Below are positions 1 through 9,840 of a stretch of 64,000 bases of DNA, one piece after another (the stretch's first letter is position 1; every line of letters starts with the position of its first letter). The position numbers and the translations under genes are program-made. Below the pieces are notes generated by a model. The model was given only the letters and a program-made list of their open reading frames with translations. It was not told the DNA's origin and ran no database searches. The DNA is from Hippasteria phrygiana (lineage: Eukaryota; Echinodermata; Asteroidea; Valvatida; Goniasteridae), in contig JAZGUH010000141.1 of NCBI GenBank assembly GCA_037893225.1, forward strand, positions 496,001 through 560,000, given 5' to 3'.

Positions 1-1751
1 TTCATAGTCCGACTTCTCCGTCCTCGAAATCTTGCAACAATGATTTTCAGATGAAAAGTGCATTGTCACAGGATGTTCTTGTACACATGTTCATGTATAG
101 GGCCTATTCTACTTTATAATGATTTTTCTAACCATAGTAATTTTAGGACGAATGCTTTTTGTAGCCCAACTGGGCATATGCAAGGCAATGAGTCCTTTTT
201 CTTTTGGTATATTAACCCTAACCCCCTAGTATAATTTACCAGGAACCATAGGCCTACCCATCCTTGCAAATTCCAACACCATTATGGTAAACTGTACACA
301 CAAATTGTTGGACTCTGATTCTGGTGGTACATGTATGCCAAACTCAGTGTAAAGGACAATTAGTCTGGGGGTCTAGTACCGGTACCCATCCTAACAGATT
401 GGTATGCGTGCACGTTGAACAATAATGGCGAAAATAAACGCTCAGTCTCAATTTTCTTATCTTTTTTTCTTCTCTATGGCATCATGTTCATTTGTTGGCA
501 AATACCTCCCTTTTTCTCGGAGTGGATTTGCTTATAATCCTTCACAACCCTGGAGTGCCCAAAAACTCATCTCTGAGATCGAGTCACAATCACATTTTTT
601 GGCATTATATCCTCTACACTGGTCCTGGTCTATCAGTGTGCAACAAATCTCCCTCTACCCCAGCTAGTTTCCCCATAGCTACGGGCACTCCCCCAGCTCC
701 AAGACTTTTTAATCTCAGCCTGCCATGTCCAAAGGCAATCTGGTATACCCTCACTGGGAAAAGTAGATCTTGTTTGTGGCTAATACTACCACAAGCCCTG
801 CAAGCCGCATTCGCTTCTGCTTCAACAACTCGGACACGGGGTTCATCATGACAATATCAACCCTCCTCCCCCATCACACCAAGAAAAAAAAAATTAAAAA
901 TTGAGGGATAACGGCAATGCGGGGGTGAAAATATGGATAGTCAATCGCTGCTTTGGCCCCAGGACTGGAATTATGGAAATGGCTGTTCAGATTAGAGAAG
1001 TCGAGTGAGGAAGATGAAGATAGAATGAGATTAAGGATGTAACAGGCTTACTGTAGCGCAAATCAACAGGCAAGCCGAACTCTGAATATCATGAGAGTGA
1101 GAGCAAGATCTTAAGGTCTGAAGTACATGTAGTTTACTTTTCTTTCAATTAGAGCTTGCACTTTGCTGCAAACTAGTTGTCTTGACTCAAAGTAGAATTT
1201 TGCAAGCCAAGTTTTACAGTTCTGGAATTACAGGATACAGGTACAAGCACAGGAAACAAGAAGCATATTCAATGACTTTTACATGTACATGTACCAACCC
1301 CTTCAATCCAGCTTAAACCCTTACCCTATCAAGTTTGAGTCTACCAAAGTCCATCAATTGGTTTTGATTGATTTTGATGGATTCAAGACTGAAGACCCGA
1401 GCCACTCTTACTTTTACATGGGGGGCTTGATATCCCATAGGATTATTCAAGAATGTAAAAACAAAATATGCCATTGGGTTACTGTACAGGAAAAACTGGG
1501 AGCAAAAATTGAAGTGTATTCTGTGTCTTGCACTGAATATGTGTAGCCCCTTGGCTACGTTTCAGTTTTCCTATTACAACCTGCAGGATCATGATCGAGT
1601 ATAAAGAGAAATGAATTGCAGTTAAAATTATACTTGGCCCAATTTCATGGAATCTTTGATGCTAAATTTTGACCTATATCTTTGTCAGGTTAAACGTCGG
1701 TATACAATGTACAATGTACATGTGTGTCGATAATGTTGCTCTATCTGTACT
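1..1751. other. Intergenic or intronic sequence without a supportable gene
   Basis: AT-rich anonymous sequence. ORFs of 60-120 codons occur (for example 492-851) but are low-complexity, overlap in different frames and contain no domain I recognise. No tRNA-like or long inverted repeat was seen. Short CATGTA/TACATG palindromes are scattered through it, as in the rest of the window. Confidence 0.6.
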
Positions 1752-1970
1752 AGCCAACAGCACTTTTTACTTGTGTTTGTACGCCAAACTGCCCTTACTG
1801 ATTTTTCAGTAGCCCGTCATACAACTTTAGCAAATTTCACGAGCCAGCAGCACTTTTTACTTGTGTTTGTATGCCAAACTGCCCGTACTGATTTTTCAGT
1901 AGCCCGTCGTACAACTTTAGCAAATTTCACAAGCCAGCAGCACTTTTTACTTGTGTTTGTACGCCAAACT
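1752..1970. repeat. 90-bp tandem repeat, about 2.4 copies
   Basis: The segment beginning AGCCAACAGCACTTTTTACT recurs at about 1752, 1842 and 1932, so the period is 90 bp. Copies differ at only a few positions. Because 90 is a multiple of three, an ORF (1773-2084) runs through and looks repetitive, but this follows from the period and is not evidence of a protein. Confidence 0.85.
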
Positions 1971-2683
1971 ACAGCGTACTTTAAAACAGGCCTGGCCTGG
2001 AAGATAGCAAATGTGGTTCATTATTTTGGTTTTAAGTTCACAGCAGGTGGTAAGCTCCATACCTGGCCTACAGAACTTGTGTAATGAAATCTACTTAGGA
2101 CAGTAAGCTGGCAGAGCTGGAATGCAGCAATATTTCAGAGGGCAAATGCAAAAGGCGCTTACAGTCCCACGTAATAAAGTAATGGAGCTACAGCAAAGCC
2201 TTCGCCTGCAGCTGTATCCGACGGTAAAACCCAGTAGCCCGGGGCCAAAAACCAATCAACCTGAGAATAAGCTCAGGAAAGATCACACCATCTGAAGAAG
2301 AAAAGAGGGAATAGAAAGTACAGTCTTATGGGCTGTGTGTTGCTGTCATCCTCTCATCATGAAGTATCAATGGCATGGGATTCTTAGTCTGCACAAAGTG
2401 AACAATACATGTACCTCCTTCTCAGGGTATTTATAAGAGTAAGTGAATACAAAATGGAATAGAAATACTAGTGTATACTGTCTTTACGCGGCTTTGCCCA
2501 AACACAATGGAAATCCTCAACGACAAACATGAAAAGTGGTGTACCGTACATGTTGTCAACAAGGCTGGATATGGCTATGGGCTGTTTTCGTACAAGGACT
2601 CACACACTGAAGTACTTGTGGTAAACAGCAAACAAATGTACACGCAAGTCAAGTGTGGATGTTACTATCCAAACAGCTGAGAG

Positions 2684-3134
2684 TTAAAGGGTCACTGAAA
2701 AAGAATACAATCTTTGTCTTAATAAATGTGTTTGTTACTCAAATTTACCTAGTCAGTTTGTGGATTGTTTGACGAATTATAAGTTAAAAAGTCGTATCCT
2801 CATTCAGTGATCCCCATTATGTCGCTTCCCCGGTTGTATCGTACAATTGGGTGTGATCCCTGGCTATACGGCATTCTGGGTTTATGACTTCTGACTAGCA
2901 CCCACCCGAACAAAGATACTGACAATTTGGGAGACCGCCAACATAGGGCAAGATAGCTCAATTGGTAGAGCGCCGGTACTTTGTTTCTTTGTTCACTTTG
3001 AAAATGTATTCAAATTTACCGAGTCAGCTTCCCTTGTGGATTGTTTGACGAATATTAAATATTTATTGATTACAACTCTAAACGATGTATTCTTCCATTT
3101 CTCAGAGTTTTTTCTATTTCAGTGACCCTTTAAA
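2684..3134. mobile_element. Non-autonomous element with 17-bp terminal inverted repeats enclosing a SINE
   Basis: Begins TTAAAGGGTCACTGAAA (2684-2700) and ends with its exact reverse complement TTTCAGTGACCCTTTAA (3118-3134). Inside lies a tRNA-related SINE. Segments beginning near 2738 and 3009 (CAAATTTACC-AGTCAG... GTTTGACGAAT) are direct repeats of the SINE tail on either side of the tRNA-like head. This is either a TIR element that took a SINE insertion or a MITE built from SINE material. No coding capacity. Confidence 0.6.
2790..3052 (+). mobile_element. tRNA-derived SINE, B-box-deleted copy
   Basis: Same family as the copies at 17,235 and 25,125. The tRNA-like head starts at 2945 with an A-box (TAGCTCAATTGGTAGAGC). 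Sequence after GGTACT then jumps straight to the downstream TTTGTTCACTTTG, so the B-box half present in the other copies is deleted. The tail ends near GTTTGACGAAT. Without a B-box this copy should not be a competent pol III template. Confidence 0.7.
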
Positions 3135-3734
3135 GTGATTTTATTTTTGACTGAAATTTGTAACTATAGCTGCGTGACAGTGATCTTGACAATATTCTTA
3201 AATGCTTGTGGCCAAATGACAAAATAATGACAAAATAAGAACTAACGAATGGGTCTGACAGTGTAGAAGGACAGGTTATAAAATTAACCAAGGCCAGTTA
3301 CACATTCTAGAGGGGTGAGGTGAGTTGGTCTCACTAATGGTGGAAGTTACCCACCTGGGACTATAAAGGGTGCAGACCCGCAGTATATGGGCCGAAAATT
3401 GCCTACGCCGGCCACATCACGATTTGCGAGCCCTCAAATTCTCTGCTGTTAGAGCATATTGTGGGCCACGAACTTGAGGGTTTGTATTACTGTGAAATTC
3501 GGATGAAATTGCGCCCTAAAAGTGCTCTATTTTGCAATGGAGCGTAGGCATCATCTTTTAAGCTGGCGATGGGCTACGGAACTACTTTTAGGGGGGATCA
3601 TCTTTGGATGGAAATTTCTCCCAAAAGTCATTGGTTAATCCCCATAAAATTAAACAGAAACTGAAAAATAATTTTTAAAAGCTTTAATTTGATGGGTGCC
3701 TCAAACACATTGCAGATTCCTAAGTATTTTTCCT

Positions 3735-3796
3735 GAATTTTGAAAATGTATTCAAATTTACCTAGTCAGTTTCCCTTGTGGATTGTTTGACGAAGT
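3735..3796 (+). repeat. SINE tail fragment
   Basis: TGAAAATGTATTCAAATTTA followed by CCTAGTCAG...GTTTGACGAA is nearly identical to the tail of the SINE at 2790-3052 and, in reverse, to 25,395-25,440. Only the tail is present, with no tRNA-like head. The rest of 3135-3939 shows no feature I can support. Confidence 0.7.
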
Positions 3797-3939
3797 CTAT
3801 TTTGAATTAGAAATTCCGATATTATTGAGGTACACATTGCCTTGGAGGAAAAAACAACAAACATAAAAACCATTCATCCTAAAATTGCCATGCTTGGTAA
3901 GATCATTAAAAAGTATGAAATAATTGCGCACATGGCCAT

Positions 3940-4206
3940 CCCTGCGTACGGATGACGGAATTTGGCGCCAAAATAACAGTGCCACCAGGCCGGATGACGC
4001 AATTGGCCTCTGTTTGTGCAGTTTCAATCCATTGTTGGATTAAACAGTGGCACCAGGCCGGATGACGCCATTGGCCGCTGTTTTTGCAGTTTCAATGTGT
4101 ATAGGTTACGCTTGACTGCACAAACACATTGTATCGGTTCGCTTGGCTGCCAGAGCCGCCGCGGCACCCTGACATCTCCCGTAAAATACCGTACTCAAGA
4201 GGTTAA
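3940..4206. mobile_element. piggyBac-like MITE with internal 68-bp duplication
   Basis: Right end reads CCGTACTCAAGAGGTTAA; left end is degenerate (CCTGCGTACGGATGACG) but matches the family TIR (TTAACCCCTTGCGTACGG). A segment beginning CAGTG-CACCAGGCCGGATGACG occurs at 3977 and again at 4045, a 68-bp internal duplication. Family members end in CCC-type TIRs beside TTAA, the signature of piggyBac-type elements. Non-coding. Confidence 0.65.
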
Positions 4207-4545
4207 AAATGCACCGTTGATGAAGAATTGGTCAAGAGCAAAATCTTCAAGAAAAATCATTTTGCAACCACCTCATTAGTCCTCTTGCAGTCCCACACGT
4301 ACACGTAACACACCATGTTTTCATTTTAATTACATAATCACCCCGTGGGTATTCTCCTTGCAGATGCCCAACATAGGAATTAGGAACATCAAAATCTTTA
4401 TTGTTTTAAGAGGGTCCCAAAAATGTAACACCAACATGCACAAATACTTGGACTTGTCCAACTAAAAAAAAAAAAAAAATTGTTTAATTTGTCAATAATA
4501 TTTCAGTCCACTTCACAGGTTTCTTGTCAGCCAGAGATCCAGTTC

Positions 4546-4773
4546 TTAACCCCTTGAACCCGGTAATACCTATTTTATGGTGGCGCTGGGGCGCCAGGCC
4601 TGGGTTATGCAGCCAAGTGAAACAGAAACAAGAGGTTTGTGCAGCCAAGCATAATGTACACAATACCCCAATAATGGATTGAATATGCAGAAATTGGTGT
4701 GTATAGAAGTCAACCGGCCAGGTGGCAATTTTCAATCTGCACATATTTGTGTCAACCGTACGCAAGAAGTTAA
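4546..4773. mobile_element. piggyBac-like MITE
   Basis: TTAA at 4546-4549 followed by CCCCTTGAACCCGG; right side CGTACGCAAGAAG followed by TTAA at 4770-4773. The interior shares the family motif in which a 'gtgcagccaagc(g)taa' stretch sits beside 'caatggattgaa..tgcacaa'. TTAA on both sides and CCC-starting TIRs fit a piggyBac-derived non-autonomous element. Diverged from the 35-kb copy. Confidence 0.65.
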
Positions 4774-5610
4774 TGATTAAGAGCATATTTATTTTCTACA
4801 CCAAACCAAACATGTAAAATGCTATTGGCATATCTAGGTAATACAAAATTTGTATATTCTGACTGGCATTTGAAAGGGCATAAAGAAAAATCCAAAACAA
4901 AAGATGACTGTGCACATTTTTTTTATCGGTGATCGACCCCCACCCATGGCCCGTTTGTCCCCGAGCCTGGTCGGCCCTTCTGAGGGGATTAGGCCCCATA
5001 ATGTGCCGCTTCAATCACCACAGCCTGCCTACAATTAGATTACTTTTTCATTACTCCCAACAGGGATAATTGTCCCTGATTCAAATTCCCATTTCCTCTT
5101 TACCATGAATAATTTGCACTGCAGCCTGCCCAGATTACAGACAAATGTTTTCACTTTTTTACTTTGGATTTGGGAGTGCATATGACTTGTGACTAAGACA
5201 TGACATATTGAGTCCCACTCGAGTCTAATTCTGAAGTGACTCAGACTCAGTGCACAAGGTGAAGTGCCTGGAAGTCACACTTAAACTCAATCCATTAAGA
5301 ACAGCACTCTTACTCAGACTCAACACGTGAAATTCAATCGTCGTGAAATTCCATCAACAAAATCATCTCGGACATTTAAAAAATCTATCAAACCTTCTAA
5401 AATATTGCAGAAAGGCTTTAACAGTTTCAAGTGAAACAAAAGATTTTGGATTGATTCCTCTTAAGCTTTTGCAAATACTGTACATGTACAGTACATGTAA
5501 ATGCAAAAGGCATCACTAGAATTGGACTTAGTCTGAGTCCTCAGGTCTAGAACCTGAGGACTCAGACTCGAGGACTCAGGCTGAAGAAGTTTTAGACTTG
5601 GATCTCAGTT
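4774..5610. other. No gene; contains ACTCAGACTC-type simple repeats
   Basis: AT-rich sequence. Around 5200-5300 and 5535-5600 there are irregular repeats of GACTCAGACTC/GAGGACTCAG. The same kind of sequence resumes after the Harbinger cluster (7446-7500), so that cluster appears to have inserted into it. Confidence 0.5.
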
Positions 5611-5660
5611 TCAGAACTCACTGTCCGCACTGGACTTATCGTCTCGGGAAAAGTTACTTA

Positions 5661-6330
5661 AGCCCTGTCCGCACTGGACTTATTTTGGTAAAACTTACCG
5701 AGACGATGGGAACTTTTCCCATTTTAAGTCCAGTGCGGACAGCCTGGGACGTTTTCCTCTCAGTTACTTTTCCTGAGTCCAGCGGTTACTTCTACCGGCC
5801 AACTGCTGCCCAGGAAAACTGACCAGGTAACTTTTCCCGAGACGATAAGTCCAGTGCGGACAGTGCGTTGTGGTAAAAGCGGCTCAGGAAAGCGTACATC
5901 CGGCCCGAGCGCAAGGTCATGCTTCACAGGGAAACCACGCATGCGCTTTGCATTGTTTTACCGCGGTACGGTGCACGTGGTAAGTTTCCAAATTCCAGTG
6001 CGTTGTTTCTCTTTTGGTCGCAATCATGGTAGAATTTATTATTGAAGTCGGAAGTTTGATTGGTGCTAAAGACGTAGGCCTGCGTGTACACATCGGCCGG
6101 AAAAATGAAAAGGCAGGCGTGATTTGGGTCAATCGCGTCAATGTAGAAAGGTCACGCAAAGCGCCCTCATGAGTCGTTATATTGACAGCTCGGTTACTTC
6201 TCCCACGGTCTCGGTAAAATTTTCCTGTGTCGAAAGTCCAAGTGCGGACAGTGGTCACATTTGACCATTTTTCATTTTACCATCGTCTCAGTAAAACCTT
6301 CCAAAAACAAAGTCCAGTGCGGACACGGCT
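5661..6330 (-). mobile_element. Harbinger/PIF-like non-autonomous element, copy A
   Basis: Left TIR AGCCCTGTCCGCACTGGA at 5661; right end TCCAGTGCGGACACGGCT ends at 6330. Both sides carry TTA (5658-5660 and 6331-6333), a 3-bp target duplication typical of PIF/Harbinger elements. The interior contains further inverted copies of the same TIR-like motif (5735-5752, 5850-5866), so the element is modular or nested. It encloses the small ORF at 6026-6172. Family assignment is by TIR and TSD structure only. Confidence 0.65.
6026..6172 (+). CDS. Small recurrent ORF inside Harbinger-like element (48 aa)
   Basis: ATG in the context CAATCATGG, then 48 codons ending SRKAPS and TGA. The peptide has an N-terminal hydrophobic/acidic stretch (FIIEVGSLIGA), then a basic stretch (GRKNEKAGVIWVNRVNVERS). 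A near-identical 49-codon reading frame occurs in the copy at 32,860-33,009. The basic region followed by a Trp-Val...Asn-Arg motif is faintly reminiscent of the N-terminus of some Harbinger DDE transposases, so it may be a remnant first coding segment of the parental transposase. That is inference. It may not be translated. Confidence 0.35.
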   Translation: MVEFIIEVGSLIGAKDVGLRVHIGRKNEKAGVIWVNRVNVERSRKAPS

Positions 6331-6412
6331 TTAGTCAGTTTTCCTGGGCAGCAGTTGCCCGGTAGAAGTAACCGCTGGACTCGGGAAAAGTAACTAAGAG
6401 GAAAATGTCCTA

Positions 6413-7086
6413 AGCCCTGTCCGCACTGGACATATTTTGGTAAAACTTACCGAGACGATGGGTACTTTACCCATTTTAAGTCCAGTGCGGACAGCCTAGG
6501 ACGTTTTCCTCTCAGTTACATTTCCTGAGTCCAGCGGTTACTTCTACCGGCCAACTGCTGCCCAGGAAAACTGACCAGGTAACTTTTCCCGAGACGATAA
6601 GTCCAGTGCGGACAGTGCGAGTCGGTAAAAGCTGCTCAGGAAAGCGTACATCCAGCCCGAGCGCGAGGTCATGCTACACTGGGACACCACGCATGCGCTT
6701 TGCATTGCTTCACCGCGGTGCGGTGCACATGGCAAGTTTCCAAATTCCAGTGCGTTGTTCCTTTTTTGTTTGCAACCATGGCAGATATTATTATTGATAC
6801 AGTCAGAAGTTTGATTGGTGCTAATCGATGTAGTCCTATGTGTACACATCAGCCGGAAAAATGAAAAGGCACGTGTGATTTGGGTCAATCGTGTCAATGT
6901 AGTAAGGTCACGCAAAGCGCCCTCATGAGCCCTTATATTGACAGCTCGGTTACTTCTCCCACGGTCTCGGTAAAATTTTCCCGTGTCGAAAGTCCAAGTG
7001 CGGACAGTGGTCACATTTGACAATTTTTCATTTTACCATCGTCTCGGTAAAACCTTCCGAAAAATAAGTCCAGTGCGGACACGGCT
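6413..7086 (-). mobile_element. Harbinger/PIF-like non-autonomous element, copy B
   Basis: Starts AGCCCTGTCCGCACTGGA (6413) and ends GTGCGGACACGGCT (7086) followed by TTA; the left flank is CTA, so the target duplication is imperfect. It is colinear with copy A throughout. The copies are separated by about 80 bp that itself contains family sequence (GGCAGCAGTTGCCCGGTAGA). The arrangement looks like nested insertion or segmental duplication of copy A. Confidence 0.65.
6778..6870 (+). pseudogene. Frameshifted counterpart of the small Harbinger ORF
   Basis: ATG at 6778 begins a frame that parallels the copy-A ORF (I-I-I-D...SLIGA) but shifts at GCTAATCGATGTAG, where copy A has GCTAAAGACGTAG. 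The remaining downstream sequence still aligns at the nucleotide level up to CGCCCTCATGA. It is therefore a decayed copy. The intact ORFs in copies A and D provide the comparison. Confidence 0.55.
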
Positions 7087-7360
7087 TTAGTGGGATAGTT
7101 CTGGTGAGCATGCAGGATAGTTCCTTGACCTCAGGGTGAGGGTTCATGTGCAGGTTGTTTTTGTCCCCCCCCCCCCCCATGTTACTTCACTGTCTATATG
7201 CAGAGACCCATTTTGGGGGGGATCTGCTATAATTTACCTACATTGTAGCATGAAAGTTTTGTATTTGTATGAAAGTTTTTTTATGTGTAAAAACAGGATT
7301 TCCAATCAAACTTTAATGTGATTGGAGGCCTTTTGCGGAGTCCAGTGCGGACACGGCTCT

Positions 7361-7445
7361 AGGCTTTCCGCACTGGACTTAAAATGGGAAAAGTACCCAT
7401 CGTCTCTGTAAGTTTTACCAAAAAAAGTCCAGTGCGGACAGGGCT
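7361..7445. mobile_element. Harbinger-like TIR pair, short fragment
   Basis: AGGCTTTCCGCACTGGACTT on the left faces AGTCCAGTGCGGACAGGGCT on the right across only about 45 bp. Just upstream (7339-7360) is another lone right end, GTCCAGTGCGGACACGGCT followed by CTA. These are deletion remnants or nested ends of the cluster at 5.6-7.1 kb. Confidence 0.6.
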
Positions 7446-7449
7446 TAAG

Positions 7450-7945
7450 ACTCAAGTCAAAGTTTGAGGACTCAACTTTCCAGATTCAAGCACAAGTCTG
7501 CAGATTTGTGACTATACAGTGAATGCAACAAGACCTTCCACTGTTGCAGCTGTACCTCGTTACACCGCCCTGGCTCAACTGGCTCAATATCAAGATTTTC
7601 CACGAGCAAAACTTTCAGATGAGATTGCAGTATAAATGTTATGAGTTTGACACCAGAGGGAGAGGACACACGGTGTGATTTAGCCACAGCCAGAAGCTAG
7701 CCTGCTGCGTGTTGACCAATCTTATACCACGATTGTCCTGTATATGTATACCACAAGCCAAGCTAGCTTCCTAATCAACCGGTGTTTGATGTTATCAGAT
7801 AATTGCACTGACGCTTATTTTACTTATTGGGTGGGAGGAAAAATTAATATCCCTAAGACATGATGCAAATCTGCAGCAAAAGGAAGGAGCCCAATTTTGG
7901 ACAGAACAGCTGGAGGGAAAAAAAGATTGGACAAAGACCAATATT
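7450..7945. other. No gene seen
   Basis: AT-rich anonymous sequence resuming the GACTCAAGTC-type repeats that precede the Harbinger cluster, followed by sequence with no convincing ORF or repeat structure. Confidence 0.5.
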
Positions 7946-8325
7946 CAATTCGGACGATTCACAACTCGGTGCGCCGCCAGCGGCAAGCAGGGAGAGGCCA
8001 AATTACACAGTGCATCATGGGAAAAAGTCGACATTGCAAAACCGGAAGTGGGTATCGCCAATGCATCGACCGTACTTCTTACACCTCTTCTCCGCTAAAT
8101 CTATCAACTCCCCTCTCTCTTCTTTCCCGCACAAGGTATTCCCTGATTAGTCAAAAATTTCTTTAACTCATCCACTCGCATTCGCGTGAAATCCATACTG
8201 CTGTGCTACATGTCCACTATCTAATACAACATACGCGATAGACGCGATGTCGACCCCGAAAGTAGGAAATTAGTCTTTCCCGGCTAGCCGCTGGCGGCGC
8301 ACTGAGTTGTGAATCGACCGAATTG
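7946..8325. mobile_element. 380-bp MITE-like element with about 38-bp inverted termini
   Basis: CAATTCGGACGATTCACAAC on the left is matched by GTTGTGAATCGACCGAATTG on the right. The pairing continues inward through the CTCGGTGCGCCGCCAGCGGC / GCCGCTGGCGGCGCACTGAG segments with only a few mismatches. The interior is GC-richer than the surroundings and holds no supported ORF. No clear target duplication was identified, so superfamily is unknown. Confidence 0.65.
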
Positions 8326-8614
8326 CTGAGACGCATGCATCTGTATGCGTGGTTCAGTTGTGGATTTTGTGTAGTGTGTAACGTGCCACAACAATTTTGC
8401 TTGCTTCACAACAATATGTTTCTAAAATGTCCATCTTTTGCTGAGATTTTCTTTTATCTTTTTAACCCGAGACTATATTTTGCACGCTCTGATGCGAGCT
8501 CACAGTCAATTGTAAAGTTCCTTGCTTTTGCACATAAACTTTACTGAATTACCAAGAGTGGTGTTGGGGGTGGTATGTCAGCCCCTTTTTTGAGTCGAAA
8601 AGTTTCAAGAATTC

Positions 8615-8763
8615 TTAACCCCTTCCGTCCGGCTGTTAATTGATGGGGTGCTGTTATGCCAAGATGGGCTTGGGATGCCAAGCTAACGCAAACAATGGTT
8701 TGAATGCATAGGTGGTCTTTTTCAAAACGCGGCTATGGCTGTCTTCTGTATTTAAGACGTTAA
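8615..8763. mobile_element. Short piggyBac-like MITE
   Basis: TTAA (8615-8618) followed by CCCCTTCCGTCCGGCTG; right end TCTTCTGTATTTAAGACG then TTAA at 8760-8763. Internally it has the family-type 'gggtgctgttatgcc' and 'ggcttgggatgccaagc' segments. Shorter and more diverged than the 35-kb and 36-kb copies. Confidence 0.55.
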
Positions 8764-8880
8764 CTTGAACTTCTGAAAATCAGGACCTAAAGTACAGAAT
8801 AATTCCCCAAATAACTTTAACCAAGCCCTCCACTCCCTCCAAAAAGGAACATACATTTAGCCTAGAACCATTTTACAGAA

Positions 8881-9175
8881 CATTGCAATTGAAAGTTAAC
8901 ACTGAATGGGAATGGAAATTTTTTGAAAAGAATTCCATTTCACATGTGAATTTAAGTGGACAACTGTTTTCCCACTTTTAGAAAAAGGGTGAAAATATTT
9001 TCACACTTGTGTGAAAAGGCGTGAGAATGTTTTCTTACTTGTGTGAAAAGGTGAGAAAATATTTTCCCACTTTGGAAACAAATTGTTCACATTTTGTGAA
9101 ATGAAAATGAATTCCCTGGGAAGAGAAAAGGGTGAAGAGAAATTCCTATTTTGAGGTTAACTTTCAATTACAATG
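8881..9175. mobile_element. 295-bp TIR element with internal GTGAAAA repeats
   Basis: CATTGCAATTGAAAGTTAAC (8881-8900) is mirrored by GTTAACTTTCAATTACAATG (9156-9175), a 20-bp TIR with one mismatch. The middle is a series of imperfect repeats of TTTTCCCACTT / CACTTGTGTGAAAAGG, partly palindromic, so much of it could fold on itself. Non-coding; superfamily unknown. Confidence 0.65.
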
Positions 9176-9219
9176 TACTGTATTTTACTTATTTTAATTA
9201 TGCTGGGTTGCCTGAACAG

Positions 9220-9402
9220 AGAATTGAGAAAAGACAAATCAACAAATGAACTTTCAGCTTCAGTAGCAGCAGAAAACCCCAGAGAAAACTTTGCCCTGGA
9301 GAAAACCCAATCCACATATTGAACCTGGACAGGAATCGAACCAGGGTCAATAGAGGTAGAAGGCGAGGAAAGAACCACTATACCACGCTGACTGCCAACC
9401 AT
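9220..9402 (-). mobile_element. tRNA-derived SINE (second family), minus strand
   Basis: On the minus strand the tRNA-like head ends with a B-box (CCTGGTTCGATTCC; plus strand GGAATCGAACCAGGG near 9335). Its body shares AAAACCCCAGAGAA, GGAGAAAACCCAATCCACAT and GAAGGCGAGG with the SINE at 53,690-53,930. Distinct from the SINE family at 17 kb. Confidence 0.65.
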
Positions 9403-9551
9403 GCCTGGAATGCCCATGATACTTATAACTGACACCAACTGCCACAGTACACATCTCTTCAGTTCTTTATAACAAAAACAGACACTTCTAGAGTAAATGT
9501 TAACAGTTACCACAGACCTTGAAAACACTATGGTAAAGCAGTCTGTATTAT

Positions 9552-9716
9552 ACAAATACAGCATGGTTTGAGGGGAAGTAGTGGGAATTACTGGTCCCGA
9601 GGTGTAGGTCAGCTCGACTACCTCCCGACGTGAAGCGGAGGGAGGTAGTCGAGCTGACCTACACCGAGGGACCAGTAATTCCCACTATTTTCCAGAAATA
9701 AACCATGCTGTATTTG
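9552..9716. mobile_element. Long foldback (palindromic) element
   Basis: The arms ACAAATACAGCATGGTTT and AAACCATGCTGTATTTGT are outermost. Inside, GTGGGAATTACTGGTCCC is matched by GGGACCAGTAATTCCCAC, and GTGTAGGTCAGCTCGACTAC by GTAGTCGAGCTGACCTACAC, around a loop of about 15 bp. About 75 bp per arm pairs almost perfectly. A non-coding foldback or MITE. Confidence 0.8.
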
Positions 9717-9840
9717 TTTTACTACACCTCACTGCCTTGTTGATAACGGCCTTCGTAGATTTTGCATCTTTATTTAGCACAAGATTTTCAAGTTCTTCAT
9801 CAGTCAATGACGGAAATCTCATGTTACTCGTAGACGCCAT
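9685..9840 (-). pseudogene. N-terminal fragment resembling KIAA1958/Crypton-derived proteins
   Basis: Using the in-frame ATG at 9840 (start MASTSNMRFPSLTD), the ORF reads SLTDEELENLVLNKD then AKSTKAVINKAVR. This resembles the short N-terminal helix motif of KIAA1958-like and ZMYM/QRICH-like proteins: a SxEEL...KD motif, then a (N/S)TK segment before a tyrosine-recombinase-like core. The frame then runs into the element end and stops in the foldback. No recombinase core is present here, so it is at most an exon or truncated relic. The resemblance is from memory of the family and needs a search. Confidence 0.4.

Noticed and set aside
492..851. 119-codon ORF on the plus strand
   Set aside because: No domain, Pro/Ser/Leu-rich and overlaps another frame; consistent with chance in AT-moderate DNA.
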